Below are positions 27,438-35,463 of a stretch of 50,204 nucleotides of DNA, in pieces. Made by a program: the position numbers and the translations under genes. The notes beneath the pieces are model-generated. The model saw only the letters and a program-made list of their open reading frames with translations. It was not told where the DNA came from and made no database searches. Origin of the DNA: Clostridiales bacterium (GTDB lineage Bacteria; Bacillota; Clostridia; Oscillospirales; Oscillospiraceae); NCBI GenBank assembly GCA_012838665.1, contig DUOX01000044.1:1-50204 (forward strand). The letters run 5' to 3'. Positions within the stretch are counted from its first letter, which is position 1; every line of letters starts with the position of its first letter.

Positions 27438-28070
27438 ATGAAGCTTATACTGTTAGGCGCCCCCGGTGCTGGAAAGGGCACTCAGGCCGAGATACTCAGC
27501 CGTATGTGCTCGATACCCACTATATCTACAGGGAACATCCTCAGGGCAGCCATGAAAAACGGAACTCCCATAGGCCTTAAGGCCAAAGAATATGTGGAAA
27601 GCGGCAAGCTTGTCCCCGACGATGTCATCATAGGCATCGTCCGGGAACGGCTGGCTGAGCCTGACTGCGAAAAGGGCTACATCCTTGACGGCGTGCCTCG
27701 GACCATACCCCAGGCCCAGGCGCTGGAGGATGAGGGCGTTGAAATTGACACGGCCCTGTCCATTGAAATAAGCGATGAGGAGATAATCCGGCGCATGTCA
27801 GGCAGGCGCACCTGTTCTTCCTGCAGTGCAACCTTCCATGTCGTGTCCAATCCACCTAAAGTCCAGGGTATCTGTGATGTCTGCGGCGGCGAGCTTATAA
27901 TACGAAAGGACGACGCGCCGGAAACCGTTAAGGCCAGGCTGGAGGTGTATCATGCCGAGACTGAACCCCTAAAGGATTTTTATAAAAGTCGAGGCAAATT
28001 AATCTCCGTGGAAAACCAGCCTACAATTGAGGCCACCACGGAAGTCATAATGAAAGCTCTGGGACTATGA
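27438..28070 (+). CDS. adk: Adenylate kinase
   Basis: Converts ATP plus AMP to two ADP. 210 residues. The P-loop GAPGAGKGT is at residues 7-15, and the long LID domain contains a four-cysteine zinc site (C126, C129, C146, C149), the Gram-positive form. The conserved LDGVPRTIPQAQAL follows residue 82; the usual residue before the PRT is phenylalanine (DGFPRT), here valine. The TGA overlaps the map ATG (ATGA). Confidence 0.98.
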   Translation: MKLILLGAPGAGKGTQAEILSRMCSIPTISTGNILRAAMKNGTPIGLKAKEYVESGKLVPDDVIIGIVRERLAEPDCEKGYILDGVPRTIPQAQALEDEGVEIDTALSIEISDEEIIRRMSGRRTCSSCSATFHVVSNPPKVQGICDVCGGELIIRKDDAPETVKARLEVYHAETEPLKDFYKSRGKLISVENQPTIEATTEVIMKALGL

Positions 28071-28831
28071 GCGCAATACGCATCAAGTCTCCAAGGGAAA
28101 TAGAGCTGATGCGCCAGGCGGGTAAAATTGCCGCGGCTGCCCGAAGCTTAGCAAGGGAATTGGCTACCCCCGGCGTAACAACCCAAGAGATTAATAAGAA
28201 AGTTCACGAATTCATCACCAAATCAGGGGCTGTCCCGTCCTTTTTAAACTACGGGGGATTTCCCGCCAGCATCTGCATTTCGGTGAACGACGAGGTTATC
28301 CACGGTATCCCCGGTAAGCGCCGCATACAAAATGGAGACATTGTCAGTCTGGACGTTGGGGCTCGATACAAAGGCTTCCACGGGGACTGTGCAGGTTCCT
28401 TCATTGCGGGCGAAGGCTCTCAGGAGGCAAAACGCCTGATTGAAGTTACTCGCCAAAGCTTTTTCGAGGGTATCAAATATGCGCGTCAAGGTTATCGTGT
28501 ATCCGACATTTCCCAGGCCATCCAGGAATATGTGGAATCACAGGGATTTTCTCTGGTCAGGGATTTTGTTGGACACGGTATAGGAGAGAAGCTCCATGAA
28601 GCTCCCGAAGTTCCCAACTTTGTCACTCCCGGCCGTCGTGGGCCGAGGTTGGTACAGGGAATGACGCTGGCTATAGAACCTATGGTAAATGCCGGCGGTG
28701 TAGCAGTCAGAATTTTGGGAGATAATTGGACAGTAGTCACAACCGACGGAAGTCTTTCAGCTCACTACGAGAATACTGTGTTAATAACAGACGGTGAGCC
28801 GGAAATACTGACCATGGCAGAGGACTTGTGA
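28067..28831 (+). CDS. map: Methionine aminopeptidase, type I
   Basis: Removes the initiator methionine from nascent proteins. 254 residues. All five metal ligands are visible: D96 and D107 (LDVGARYKGFHGDCAGSF), H170 (GHGIG), E204 (AIEPM) and E235 (HYENTV). The start overlaps the adk stop by 4 nt and the stop overlaps the next gene, so translation is coupled through adk-map-KOW. Confidence 0.98.
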   Translation: MSAIRIKSPREIELMRQAGKIAAAARSLARELATPGVTTQEINKKVHEFITKSGAVPSFLNYGGFPASICISVNDEVIHGIPGKRRIQNGDIVSLDVGARYKGFHGDCAGSFIAGEGSQEAKRLIEVTRQSFFEGIKYARQGYRVSDISQAIQEYVESQGFSLVRDFVGHGIGEKLHEAPEVPNFVTPGRRGPRLVQGMTLAIEPMVNAGGVAVRILGDNWTVVTTDGSLSAHYENTVLITDGEPEILTMAEDL

Positions 28832-29127
28832 TGGACGAAATCCGTTTATCCGACATTGTTGTATCTCAAGCAGGGCGTGACAGCGGCAAGCTGTATATTG
28901 TCCTGGCTGTCGAAGGCAATTACGCTCTTCTGGCCGACGGCAAGAACAGAAGGCTCCAAAAGCCGAAGAGGAAGAATATTAAACATCTAAAACTTTGTGC
29001 AAGGGGCAGTTCTCCGGTGGCGGAGAAAATAGTCGGCGGACAGATTACCGACAGTGCAATAAGAAGATTGCTTGCTATCCATCGCAGTGAGACCAAATTA
29101 ACCGAGGAGGGAAGAGAGCGTGTCTAA
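28831..29127 (+). CDS. KOW-domain (L14e-like) RNA-binding protein between map and infA
   Basis: A 98-residue protein, [20 protein letters not shown] at the start, matching a KOW/L14e-like beta-barrel in its first 50 residues and a basic stretch [16 protein letters not shown] after it. A small KOW gene at this exact place is common in Clostridia. Function is not established; ribosome or RNA binding is inferred. The ATG at 28831 overlaps the map stop (TGATG); a GTG three bases earlier is less likely. Its 3' end overlaps the infA start by 8 nt. Confidence 0.85.
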   Translation: MDEIRLSDIVVSQAGRDSGKLYIVLAVEGNYALLADGKNRRLQKPKRKNIKHLKLCARGSSPVAEKIVGGQITDSAIRRLLAIHRSETKLTEEGRERV

Positions 29128-29338
29128 AGATGACGTAATCGAACTTGAAGGTACGGTTGTTGAGGCCCTACCCAACACCATGTTTCATGTTGACATTGGC
29201 AATGGCCATACCATCTTGGCTCATATTTCCGGCAAGCTCCGGATGAACTTTATCAGGATCCTCCCCGGAGATAAGGTCACGGTACAGATGTCACCCTATG
29301 ACCTGACGCGTGGCAGGATCACTTGGAGAAGCAAATGA
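29120..29338 (+). CDS. infA: Translation initiation factor IF-1
   Basis: 72 residues, the invariant IF-1 length, starting with a GTG codon: [20 protein letters not shown] and ending [13 protein letters not shown]. Single OB fold that binds the A site of the small subunit during initiation. It overlaps the end of the KOW gene by 8 nt; GAGGGAAG lies upstream. A 140-nt gap follows. Confidence 0.98.
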   Translation: MSKDDVIELEGTVVEALPNTMFHVDIGNGHTILAHISGKLRMNFIRILPGDKVTVQMSPYDLTRGRITWRSK

Positions 29339-29478
29339 TTATTTATAGTGGTTGCGGAAACCCGGCACCACCTTTATACCAAACTGATTACGCAAGAACC
29401 CCCATATCCCGGCGTGTTCGCCGCCGGAGCATATCATATATTTATATTTCTTGCAGCGAAATGAAAGGAAGGTTCTAA
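29339..29478 (+). promoter_or_regulatory. infA-rpmJ intergenic region with two hairpins
   Basis: A 140-nt gap, long for this operon. Hairpin 1 pairs GTGGT 29348-29352 with ACCAC 29367-29371 and a small inner CGG/CCG. Hairpin 2 pairs CCGGCG 29409-29414 with CGCCGG 29422-29427. The second half is AT-rich and ends with the rpmJ ribosome binding site AAGGAAGG. Whether this is a regulatory element for the alpha-operon part or just a spacer is unclear. Confidence 0.4.
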
Positions 29479-29592
29479 ATGAAAGTGAGACCGTCCGTAA
29501 AGCCCATGTGCGAGAAGTGCAAGGTTATCAAGCGCAAGGGCAAGGTAAGGGTAATTTGTGAAAACCCCAAGCACAAGCAGAGACAAGGCTAA
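29479..29592 (+). CDS. rpmJ: 50S ribosomal protein L36
   Basis: A 37-codon gene. Translation begins [20 protein letters not shown] and ends with [11 protein letters not shown]. The zinc ligands of the C+ form (Cys, Cys, Cys, His) are present. AAGGAAGG lies upstream of the ATG and rpsM follows 23 nt downstream, the canonical order. Confidence 0.98.
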   Translation: MKVRPSVKPMCEKCKVIKRKGKVRVICENPKHKQRQG

Positions 29593-29615
29593 TACGAAAG
29601 GAATGATTGACAAAT

Positions 29616-29984
29616 ATGGCACGTATCGCCGGCGTTGACCTGCCAAAGGACAAGAGGATAGAGATTGGCCTCACCTATATCTTTGGTATAGGCAGATCCA
29701 GCGCAAAAAAGATTCTCGAACAGACCGGAATCAATCCTAACACCAGAGTAAAGGACCTCACCGATGAAGAGGAAGCCAAGCTCCGTGAGTGCATAGAGCA
29801 TCAATACATTGTGGAGGGCGATCTGCGGCGCAGAGTGGCTCTCGATATTAAGCGCATCACCGAGATCGGCAGCTATCGCGGTCTGCGCCACCGTCGTGGC
29901 TTACCTGTCAGAGGCCAGAGAACAAAAACCAATGCTCGGACCCGCAAGGGGCCTAAGCGTACTATTGCCAATAAGAAGAAGTAA
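29616..29984 (+). CDS. rpsM: 30S ribosomal protein S13
   Basis: 122 residues starting [20 protein letters not shown], ending in the basic tail [18 protein letters not shown]13 contacts the P-site tRNA and bridges to L5. An in-frame TTG at 29607 is closer to the AAAGGA site and could be used, adding three residues; the conserved S13 N-terminus favours the ATG at 29616. Confidence 0.98.
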   Translation: MARIAGVDLPKDKRIEIGLTYIFGIGRSSAKKILEQTGINPNTRVKDLTDEEEAKLRECIEHQYIVEGDLRRRVALDIKRITEIGSYRGLRHRRGLPVRGQRTKTNARTRKGPKRTIANKKK

Positions 29985-29998
29985 GGGAGGAAAAGTTA

Positions 29999-30397
29999 AT
30001 GGCAGCACCCAAGGGTAAAAGAACCAGAACCCGCCGCAGGGAGCGGAAGAACATTGAAAAGGGAGCCGTGCACATAAGCTCTTCCTTCAATAACACTATG
30101 GTAACCATAACCGACCCGCAAGGTAACACTATCAGCTGGGCCTCCTCAGGCGGTATGGGATTCAGAGGCAGCAGGAAGTCCACTCCTTTTGCCGCGCAGA
30201 CCGCCGCAGAAGCAGCTGCAAAAGTAGCTATGGAGCATGGGCTTAAGACTGTTGAGGTCTTTGTCAAGGGTCCGGGAAGCGGGCGCGAAGCCGCAATCCG
30301 CGCGCTCCAGACCGCCGGCCTCGAGGTTACGATGATCAAGGACGTGACGCCCATACCTCACAACGGATGCCGTCCGCCAAAGAGACGTCGTGTCTAA
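29999..30397 (+). CDS. rpsK: 30S ribosomal protein S11
   Basis: 132 residues with the conserved [20 protein letters not shown] block and the C-terminal [15 protein letters not shown]11 is on the platform near the mRNA exit. GGGAGG precedes the ATG. The gap to rpsD is 24 nt. Confidence 0.99.
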   Translation: MAAPKGKRTRTRRRERKNIEKGAVHISSSFNNTMVTITDPQGNTISWASSGGMGFRGSRKSTPFAAQTAAEAAAKVAMEHGLKTVEVFVKGPGSGREAAIRALQTAGLEVTMIKDVTPIPHNGCRPPKRRRV

Positions 30398-30421
30398 TGA
30401 ATAGGAGGTTTTATAAGCAAT

Positions 30422-31051
30422 ATGGCAAGATATACTAATGCAGTGTGCCGCCTTTGCCGCAGAGAGGGTCAAAAGCTCTTTCTGAAGGGTGACAGATGCT
30501 ACACCGACAAGTGCGCTGTAGCAGTAAGGTCTTATCCTCCCGGACAGCATGGCCAAGGAAGAAGAAGCAAGAATTCTGAATACGGCCTACAGCTCCGTGA
30601 GAAACAGAAGGCTAAGAGATACTACGGACTTCTGGAGAGCCAGTTTAGGAAATATTTTTTAATGGCTGAAAAGAGAAGCGGACAGACCGGTGAAAACCTG
30701 CTGTCCATCCTGGAGTCCCGCTTGGATAATGTTGTATACAGGCTTGGCTTTGCCATGAGCCGCGCTGAGGCCAGACAGCTTGTTAATCACGGCCATTTTA
30801 CCGTAAACGGCCGCAAGGTCAACATCCCCAGTTTTCTGGTTAAGCCCGGCATGGTTATAGCTCTGAAGGAGTCCAGCCGCAATCTGGAGAAGATAAAGGC
30901 GAACGTGGAAGCCAACGCTTTCCGTCAGCCCCCCAGGTGGCTGGAATATGATCCCAACAATCTTATAGCTAAGGTTGTAGCTCTGCCAACAAGAGAAGAT
31001 ATAGATCTGCCCATTCAGGAACACCTCATAGTCGAGCTGTATTCTAAATAA
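30422..31051 (+). CDS. rpsD: 30S ribosomal protein S4
   Basis: 209 residues. The N-terminus [26 protein letters not shown] keeps cysteines of a zinc-binding S4 N-terminal domain, and the S4 RNA-binding fold [28 protein letters not shown] is central. S4 nucleates small-subunit assembly. In B. subtilis rpsD is a stand-alone gene; here it is inside the alpha operon next to rpoA, as in many Clostridia. Confidence 0.98.
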   Translation: MARYTNAVCRLCRREGQKLFLKGDRCYTDKCAVAVRSYPPGQHGQGRRSKNSEYGLQLREKQKAKRYYGLLESQFRKYFLMAEKRSGQTGENLLSILESRLDNVVYRLGFAMSRAEARQLVNHGHFTVNGRKVNIPSFLVKPGMVIALKESSRNLEKIKANVEANAFRQPPRWLEYDPNNLIAKVVALPTREDIDLPIQEHLIVELYSK

Positions 31052-31131
31052 TAGATAGACCCTCATAATTGGTAAGCTGATAATTATTAGGCGCTACTGG
31101 GGCGCTTCAACTTAGAAGGAGGGTATAACAC

Positions 31132-32082
31132 ATGATTGAAATAGAAAAGCCGCGCATAGAGTGCATTGAATCTCCCAACGACGAATCGTATGGCAAGTTT
31201 ATTGTCGAGCCACTAGAGCGCGGCTACGGCACGACCTTGGGCAACTCGCTTCGCAGAGTTCTTTTATCCTCTCTTCCCGGTACAGCCGTAACGAGCATAA
31301 AAATTGCCGGTATACAGCATGAATTTTCCACCATTCTAGGCGTTAAAGAAGACGTCACGGAGATTGTGCTGAACATCAAGGGCATAATTGCCAAACTCCA
31401 CAGCGAAGGGCCGAAGAGCGTATATATTGAAGCTACCGGGGAGTGCGAAGTCACTGCCGGCGACATCAAGCCCGACGCTGAGGTTGAGATATTAAACCCC
31501 GAACTGCACATAGCAACTTTGGAACCCAATGCATCCCTGAGCATGGAATTAACCTTAAATCACGGTCGCGGCTATGTCCCCGCCGAGAAAAATAAGCCTG
31601 CTCAGGCTATCATTGGCACCATTCCCATCGATTCCATCTATTCACCAGTTTTAAAGGTGAACTATACGGTGGAGAACACTCGTGTGGGCAACCGGACGGA
31701 TTTTGATAAGCTTACTCTAGAAGTATGGACAGACAAGACCATCACCCCCAGAGACGCTGTTTCCCTGGGCGCGAAAATTCTCTGTGACCACTTTACGCTC
31801 TTCACCGACCTGAGCGAAACAATCGGCAGCAAGTCAACGGTTGTTGAGAAAGTGGAGACTCAGAGGGATAAGGTGCTGGAGATGACCATCGAGGAGCTGG
31901 ACCTCTCCGTCAGGAGTTTCAACTGTCTCAAGCGTGCAAATATTAACACTGTTGAGGACCTCATCAGCAAGACTCAGGAGGAGATGATGAGGGTCAGGAA
32001 CCTCGGGCGGAAATCCCTTGAAGAGGTTGAGTACAAGCTCGCCATGATGGGGCTGTCTCTGGCCAAAGAGGAAAATAGCTAG
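31132..32082 (+). CDS. rpoA: RNA polymerase alpha subunit
   Basis: 316 residues. The N-terminal assembly domain begins [13 protein letters not shown] with the [21 protein letters not shown] block near residue 30-50; the C-terminal promoter-binding domain contains [20 protein letters not shown] with [12 protein letters not shown] after it. An 80-nt gap before it carries a small hairpin (AGGCGC 31089-31094 with GCGCTT 31102-31107). GAAGGAGGG precedes the ATG. Confidence 0.99.
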   Translation: MIEIEKPRIECIESPNDESYGKFIVEPLERGYGTTLGNSLRRVLLSSLPGTAVTSIKIAGIQHEFSTILGVKEDVTEIVLNIKGIIAKLHSEGPKSVYIEATGECEVTAGDIKPDAEVEILNPELHIATLEPNASLSMELTLNHGRGYVPAEKNKPAQAIIGTIPIDSIYSPVLKVNYTVENTRVGNRTDFDKLTLEVWTDKTITPRDAVSLGAKILCDHFTLFTDLSETIGSKSTVVEKVETQRDKVLEMTIEELDLSVRSFNCLKRANINTVEDLISKTQEEMMRVRNLGRKSLEEVEYKLAMMGLSLAKEENS

Positions 32083-32106
32083 TCTCTTAAAAGGAGGAAA
32101 ACCGAA

Positions 32107-32448
32107 ATGCCCGGAACAAGAAAACTCGGCAGGCCCACGGATGCGCGAATGGCTATGCTCCGCCAGCAGGTTACAGCTCTGCTGGAAAACGGGCGCATAG
32201 AGACCACCGTTACTCGCGCCAAGGAAGTTGGGCCCCTGGCCGAGAAGATGATAACCCTTGGGAAAAAGAAGACCCTTGCCAGCTACAGGCAGGCTCTCTC
32301 CTTTATTACCAAGGAGGATGTGGCAAAAAAGCTGTTTGATGAAATTGCTCCAAAGTATGCAGATCGTAACGGCGGCTACACCCGTATTACCCGTATTGGG
32401 CCCCGCCGCGGCGATGCCGCTGAGATGGCAGTCGTCGAGCTTGTGTGA
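32107..32448 (+). CDS. rplQ: 50S ribosomal protein L17
   Basis: 113 residues starting [21 protein letters not shown]17 lies near the tunnel exit. It is the last gene of the superoperon; the ecfA-ecfT-truA genes that often follow in other Firmicutes are absent, and a terminator follows. Confidence 0.98.
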   Translation: MPGTRKLGRPTDARMAMLRQQVTALLENGRIETTVTRAKEVGPLAEKMITLGKKKTLASYRQALSFITKEDVAKKLFDEIAPKYADRNGGYTRITRIGPRRGDAAEMAVVELV

Positions 32449-32484
32449 GTTATCCAAGTTACACGGCGACATTGTCATCGTGAG

Positions 32485-32518
32485 AAAACCGCCCGTGGCA
32501 TCTGCTATGGGCGGTTTT
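32485..32518. terminator. Bidirectional terminator at end of ribosomal superoperon
   Basis: AAAACCGCCC at 32485-32494 pairs perfectly with GGGCGGTTTT at 32509-32518. The A run on one side and T run on the other allow it to serve rplQ on plus and spoVAC on minus. Confidence 0.85.
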
Positions 32519-32526
32519 AACTTATT

Positions 32527-32967
32527 TTAGTATCCCAGTAGCACTAACAGCAGCCCGTACACCACCGAGGCCGTAATGCCCGACACTATTACGGGGCCGG
32601 CCACAATGAACATCTTGGCACACAGGCCGGTGATTATCCCTTCGCTCCTGAACTCAAGGGCCTGGGACACCACAGAGTTTGCAAAGCCGGTAATGGGTAC
32701 CAGAGTGCCTGCCCCGGCAAACCTTGCCATATCGTCGTATACTCCCAGGCCTGTCAGGAAAGCGCCCAAAAACACAAGGCTGATTGAGGTGGCGGCGGCC
32801 GCGTCTTCCTGGGGCAGGCCGGCTCCTTCGTAGAGCTGCAACAGCCCCTGTCCAAGGCAGCATATGAGCCCCCCTACCACAAAGGCCTTCAGTATGTTGG
32901 GCCACATGGGGGATTTGTCCGCTTTTTTCTTTATATATTCGCTATATTCTTTATTTGTCATTTTCAT
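32527..32967 (-). CDS. spoVAC: Stage V sporulation protein AC
   Basis: A 146-residue membrane protein with four to five hydrophobic segments. Recognisable family segments include FLTGLGVYDDMARFAGAGTL with VPITGFANSVVSQALEF after it. SpoVAC is a forespore inner-membrane component needed for dipicolinic acid uptake and is implicated in mechanosensitive release at germination. The frame extends upstream to 33003, but AGGAGG at 32975-32980 places the start at the ATG of 32967 (MKMTNKEYSEYIKKK). Its usual partners spoVAD and spoVAE are not adjacent. Its ribosome binding site lies in an 11-bp hairpin arm. Confidence 0.9.
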   Translation of the reverse strand: MKMTNKEYSEYIKKKADKSPMWPNILKAFVVGGLICCLGQGLLQLYEGAGLPQEDAAAATSISLVFLGAFLTGLGVYDDMARFAGAGTLVPITGFANSVVSQALEFRSEGIITGLCAKMFIVAGPVIVSGITASVVYGLLLVLLGY

Positions 32968-32970
32968 AGG

Positions 32971-33013
32971 AAAACCTCCTGCCACTGGATAGTTTTCCGT
33001 CACAGGAGGTTTT
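32971..33013 (-). promoter_or_regulatory. Hairpin hiding the spoVAC ribosome binding site; possible ogt terminator
   Basis: AAAACCTCCTG at 32971-32981 is the exact reverse complement of CAGGAGGTTTT at 33003-33013, with a 21-nt loop. On the minus strand the second arm holds the spoVAC AGGAGG and the first arm overlaps the ogt stop codon. Read-through RNA would sequester the site; the U-rich end also resembles a terminator. Confidence 0.6.
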
Positions 33014-33471
33014 TATTCTTGCAGACAATTCTGTTTTTCGAGATTTAATAGGAATTCCTTTTTATCCAGTCCCCCGCCGTAGCCTATAAGTTTCCCCGTT
33101 GAGCCTATAACCCTGTGACAGGGTATGATGATGGAGATGGGGTTGCGGTTGTTGGCCATGCCTACCGCCCGGCATGCTTTCGGGTTGCCAATGGTTTCGA
33201 CAATCTCACCATAGCTACGGGTTTCACCATATGGTATGGCAAGGAGAGCCGCCCAGACCTTCTGCTGAAATTCCGTGCCCCTCGGGGCAAGGGGAAGCTG
33301 AAATTCCCGGCGTGTGCCGGAAAAATATTCTTCAAGCTGGCCCTTTGCCATAAGCAAAAGCGGAGTAGGCTCGCTGTCCCGGGAGGCGCCAAATACCAAC
33401 GAGGTAATATGGCCGTCCTCCTCGGTGATGGTTATGGGGCCAAGCTGTGCATCAAAAGTAAAGCTTTTCAT
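33013..33471 (-). CDS. ogt: Methylated-DNA--[protein]-cysteine S-methyltransferase
   Basis: Suicide repair protein that takes the alkyl group from O6-methylguanine. 152 residues with the acceptor cysteine C118 in IIIPCHRVIG, preceded by the DNA-binding part GETRSYGEIVETIGNPKACRAVGMAN. It fits the Ogt/AGT family with no Ada regulatory domain. It lies 18 nt after the small uncharacterised gene and its stop codon overlaps the hairpin in front of spoVAC. Confidence 0.94.
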   Translation of the reverse strand: MKSFTFDAQLGPITITEEDGHITSLVFGASRDSEPTPLLLMAKGQLEEYFSGTRREFQLPLAPRGTEFQQKVWAALLAIPYGETRSYGEIVETIGNPKACRAVGMANNRNPISIIIPCHRVIGSTGKLIGYGGGLDKKEFLLNLEKQNCLQE

Positions 33472-33489
33472 GGCACTCGCTTCCCTATA

Positions 33490-33897
33490 CTAATAATTAA
33501 GTGAAATGTTTTCTATGCCGTTTTGTTCAAATTCGGAGATGTATTCCTCCATCCTGGCCAAAAGCTCCGGAATATCGTCAGGGCCCAGTTCCTCGTAGTT
33601 CATATCCCGGCGCGCCAACTCTTCCGCCAGAATATCGAAGAAGACAGCGTCTTCATAGTCAGCAATGGCATCGTGTATGCCGCCCTCCTGATAGGCCCGG
33701 GACGGGTAAACGTGGCCGTCCCAGTACTGCACCAGGGAGTCCATACCTTGTTGGGGGCAGTAGGAGAACAGTTTTTCTTGAACGTGGTCGTAGTCCCCGA
33801 AACGGTCCTCGCCGCGAGTGGAATTGAGAATCCAGTTGCCGATATAGACCAAATCCAGGAGCCTACGAAATTCTTTGTCCGTAAGTTCAATTTTCAT
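33490..33897 (-). CDS. Uncharacterised acidic protein
   Basis: A 135-residue, strongly acidic protein (MKIELTDKEFRRLLDLVYIG at the start, many Asp and Glu in the second half) with no membrane segment or signal peptide. I do not recognise its family. The ATG at 33897 is preceded by AAGGGGA at good distance; the frame also opens two codons earlier at a TTG. It heads a minus-strand group with ogt and spoVAC and is divergent from murI across an AT-rich 190-nt region. Confidence 0.7.
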   Translation of the reverse strand: MKIELTDKEFRRLLDLVYIGNWILNSTRGEDRFGDYDHVQEKLFSYCPQQGMDSLVQYWDGHVYPSRAYQEGGIHDAIADYEDAVFFDILAEELARRDMNYEELGPDDIPELLARMEEYISEFEQNGIENISLNY

Positions 33898-34055
33898 ACA
33901 CAAGTTCCCCTTCCGATAGAAAACTATTTACAATTATTATATCAAATAGATATAGTAAATTCCACATAATTTTTGGTCTTGTAATCTGGCATGAAATGGC
34001 ATATTATTACCTGGAGCAGCATACAAAGGTTTCAGGCTGCACCCCAAGCGTAAGA

Positions 34056-34071
34056 TATAATATATTATAAT
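34056..34071 (+). promoter_or_regulatory. Possible -10 elements before murI
   Basis: Two TATAAT hexamers (34056-34061 and 34066-34071) lie 17-27 nt before the murI ATG. No clear -35 is visible, and the short distance would leave almost no leader. Confidence 0.35.
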
Positions 34072-34087
34072 ATGAGGATAATAATAT

Positions 34088-34903
34088 ATGGACAACAGAC
34101 CCATTGGCATTTTAGACACAGGCGTAGGAGGGCTGACGGCCCTGGATGCGCTCGTAAAAGGCATGCCCAACGAGAGCTTTATCTATTTCGGGGACTCCGG
34201 CCGTATGCCCTATGGGGATAAAAGCCCGGACGAGATAGTTTCTATGACCCGCCAAATCACGGATTTTCTCCGGAATTTTGATGTCAAGCTTATCCTGTAT
34301 GCCTGCGGCACGATTAGCATCACCGCCTTGCCTGTACTCAGGAAGGAGCTGGACATTCCCGTTTTGGGAGTTGTGGAGCCGGCGGCCACGGCTGCTGTTC
34401 AGGCAACAAAAAACCGCAGGGTGGGAGTCATTGCTACTGCTGCCTCCATAGCCGGTGGGGCTTTTGAAAAAGCCATATCGGAAATCGACCCCCGAACAGA
34501 AGTCATTTCAATGGCATGTCCGAAATTTGCGCCAATGGTGGAAAACGGCCGCTTTGCAAAAGAGGATGAGCTTGTCAGGCGGACGGTCTCTAACCAGTTG
34601 GAGGAGTTTAAAGGGCGGGGGATTGATACCCTGCTCCTGGGTTGTACACATTATCTCCTTTTGGCTCCTGCAATAAACGAGTTTTTTGATGGGAAAGTTT
34701 CCCTTGTCAGCAGCGGCCACGCCGCGGCCAAGGCCGTCATCAGCTATCTGGAGGAAAAGGGGTTGACAGCCGCCGAGGGCAGGACGGGAAGCGAAGTATA
34801 CTACACCTCCGGCGAGCCTGAGGTATTTGCCGGAATTGCCAGGCAGTTTTTGGGGCGAAATATAGACGGCGCGCTGCGATATGTTCCGCCTTTTGAATAC
34901 TAG
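34088..34903 (+). CDS. murI: Glutamate racemase, with unusual active-site motifs
   Basis: Makes D-glutamate for peptidoglycan by a two-cysteine mechanism. 271 residues. Both catalytic cysteines are in place: C73 in YACGTIS and C185 in LGCTHYLLL. However, the first motif differs from the usual forms: DTGVGG (residues 10-15) instead of DSGVGG, and ACGT instead of ACNT, so substrate-binding Ser11 and Asn74 of typical MurI are Thr and Gly here. The family call is firm; activity is likely but could be altered. No other racemase gene is seen in the window. It is not in an obvious operon: 113 nt and a strong promoter separate it from the next gene. Confidence 0.9.
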   Translation: MDNRPIGILDTGVGGLTALDALVKGMPNESFIYFGDSGRMPYGDKSPDEIVSMTRQITDFLRNFDVKLILYACGTISITALPVLRKELDIPVLGVVEPAATAAVQATKNRRVGVIATAASIAGGAFEKAISEIDPRTEVISMACPKFAPMVENGRFAKEDELVRRTVSNQLEEFKGRGIDTLLLGCTHYLLLAPAINEFFDGKVSLVSSGHAAAKAVISYLEEKGLTAAEGRTGSEVYYTSGEPEVFAGIARQFLGRNIDGALRYVPPFEY

Positions 34904-34935
34904 AAAAAGATACATGAATATTCAGTAATTAACCT

Positions 34936-34964
34936 TTGACATTATAGCAAAAATAGGTTATAAT
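34936..34964 (+). promoter_or_regulatory. Consensus sigma-A promoter for the DUF1934-argS pair
   Basis: TTGACA at 34936-34941 and TATAAT at 34959-34964 with exactly 17 nt between them, a perfect consensus. The DUF1934 ATG is 52 nt downstream of the -10 end. Confidence 0.88.
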
Positions 34965-35016
34965 TCCCCGACGTATAATTATATATAACCTTGAATTAAA
35001 ATAAAGGAATAATGCC

Positions 35017-35463
35017 ATGAAAATGAAAGATGTAATTATATCCATCACCGGTATTCAGCACGGCGAGGGCGGTCAAAAAAACACCATTGAACTTGTGACC
35101 GATGGGGAATACAGTTTTTCCAACGGGGAGAGCGCGTTTTCCTACATGGAAAGTGAGCTGACCGGACTGGAGGGTACCCGCACCTCCTTCATAGTCGGAC
35201 CTATGGGTGTAATTATGAACCGTGAGGGAAATATGAATACCCGCATGGTATTTGAAGAGGGGAAAAAGCACCACTTCCTTTATGACACCCCCTATGGGTC
35301 TGCCACTATGGGAGTGAACACCCATAAGATAACAGCGCAGATGGGCGAGCACGGCGGCGAAATGGAAATAGACTACGTTATTGATTTCGAGAACGCCGTG
35401 GTGGGCAGGAACAAGTTTATTATCAACGTACGAGAGAACAAAAAGGATGATGTAAGATGCTAA
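35017..35463 (+). CDS. DUF1934 family beta-barrel protein (YwiB-like)
   Basis: A 148-residue protein, MKMKDVIISITGIQHGEGG at the start, with alternating beta-strand pattern and the conserved SFIVGPMGVIMNREGNMNTRM segment. This corresponds to DUF1934, a calycin-like barrel family represented by B. subtilis YwiB, which also sits next to argS. No function is established. Its end overlaps the argS start by 7 nt. Confidence 0.85.
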   Translation: MKMKDVIISITGIQHGEGGQKNTIELVTDGEYSFSNGESAFSYMESELTGLEGTRTSFIVGPMGVIMNREGNMNTRMVFEEGKKHHFLYDTPYGSATMGVNTHKITAQMGEHGGEMEIDYVIDFENAVVGRNKFIINVRENKKDDVRC

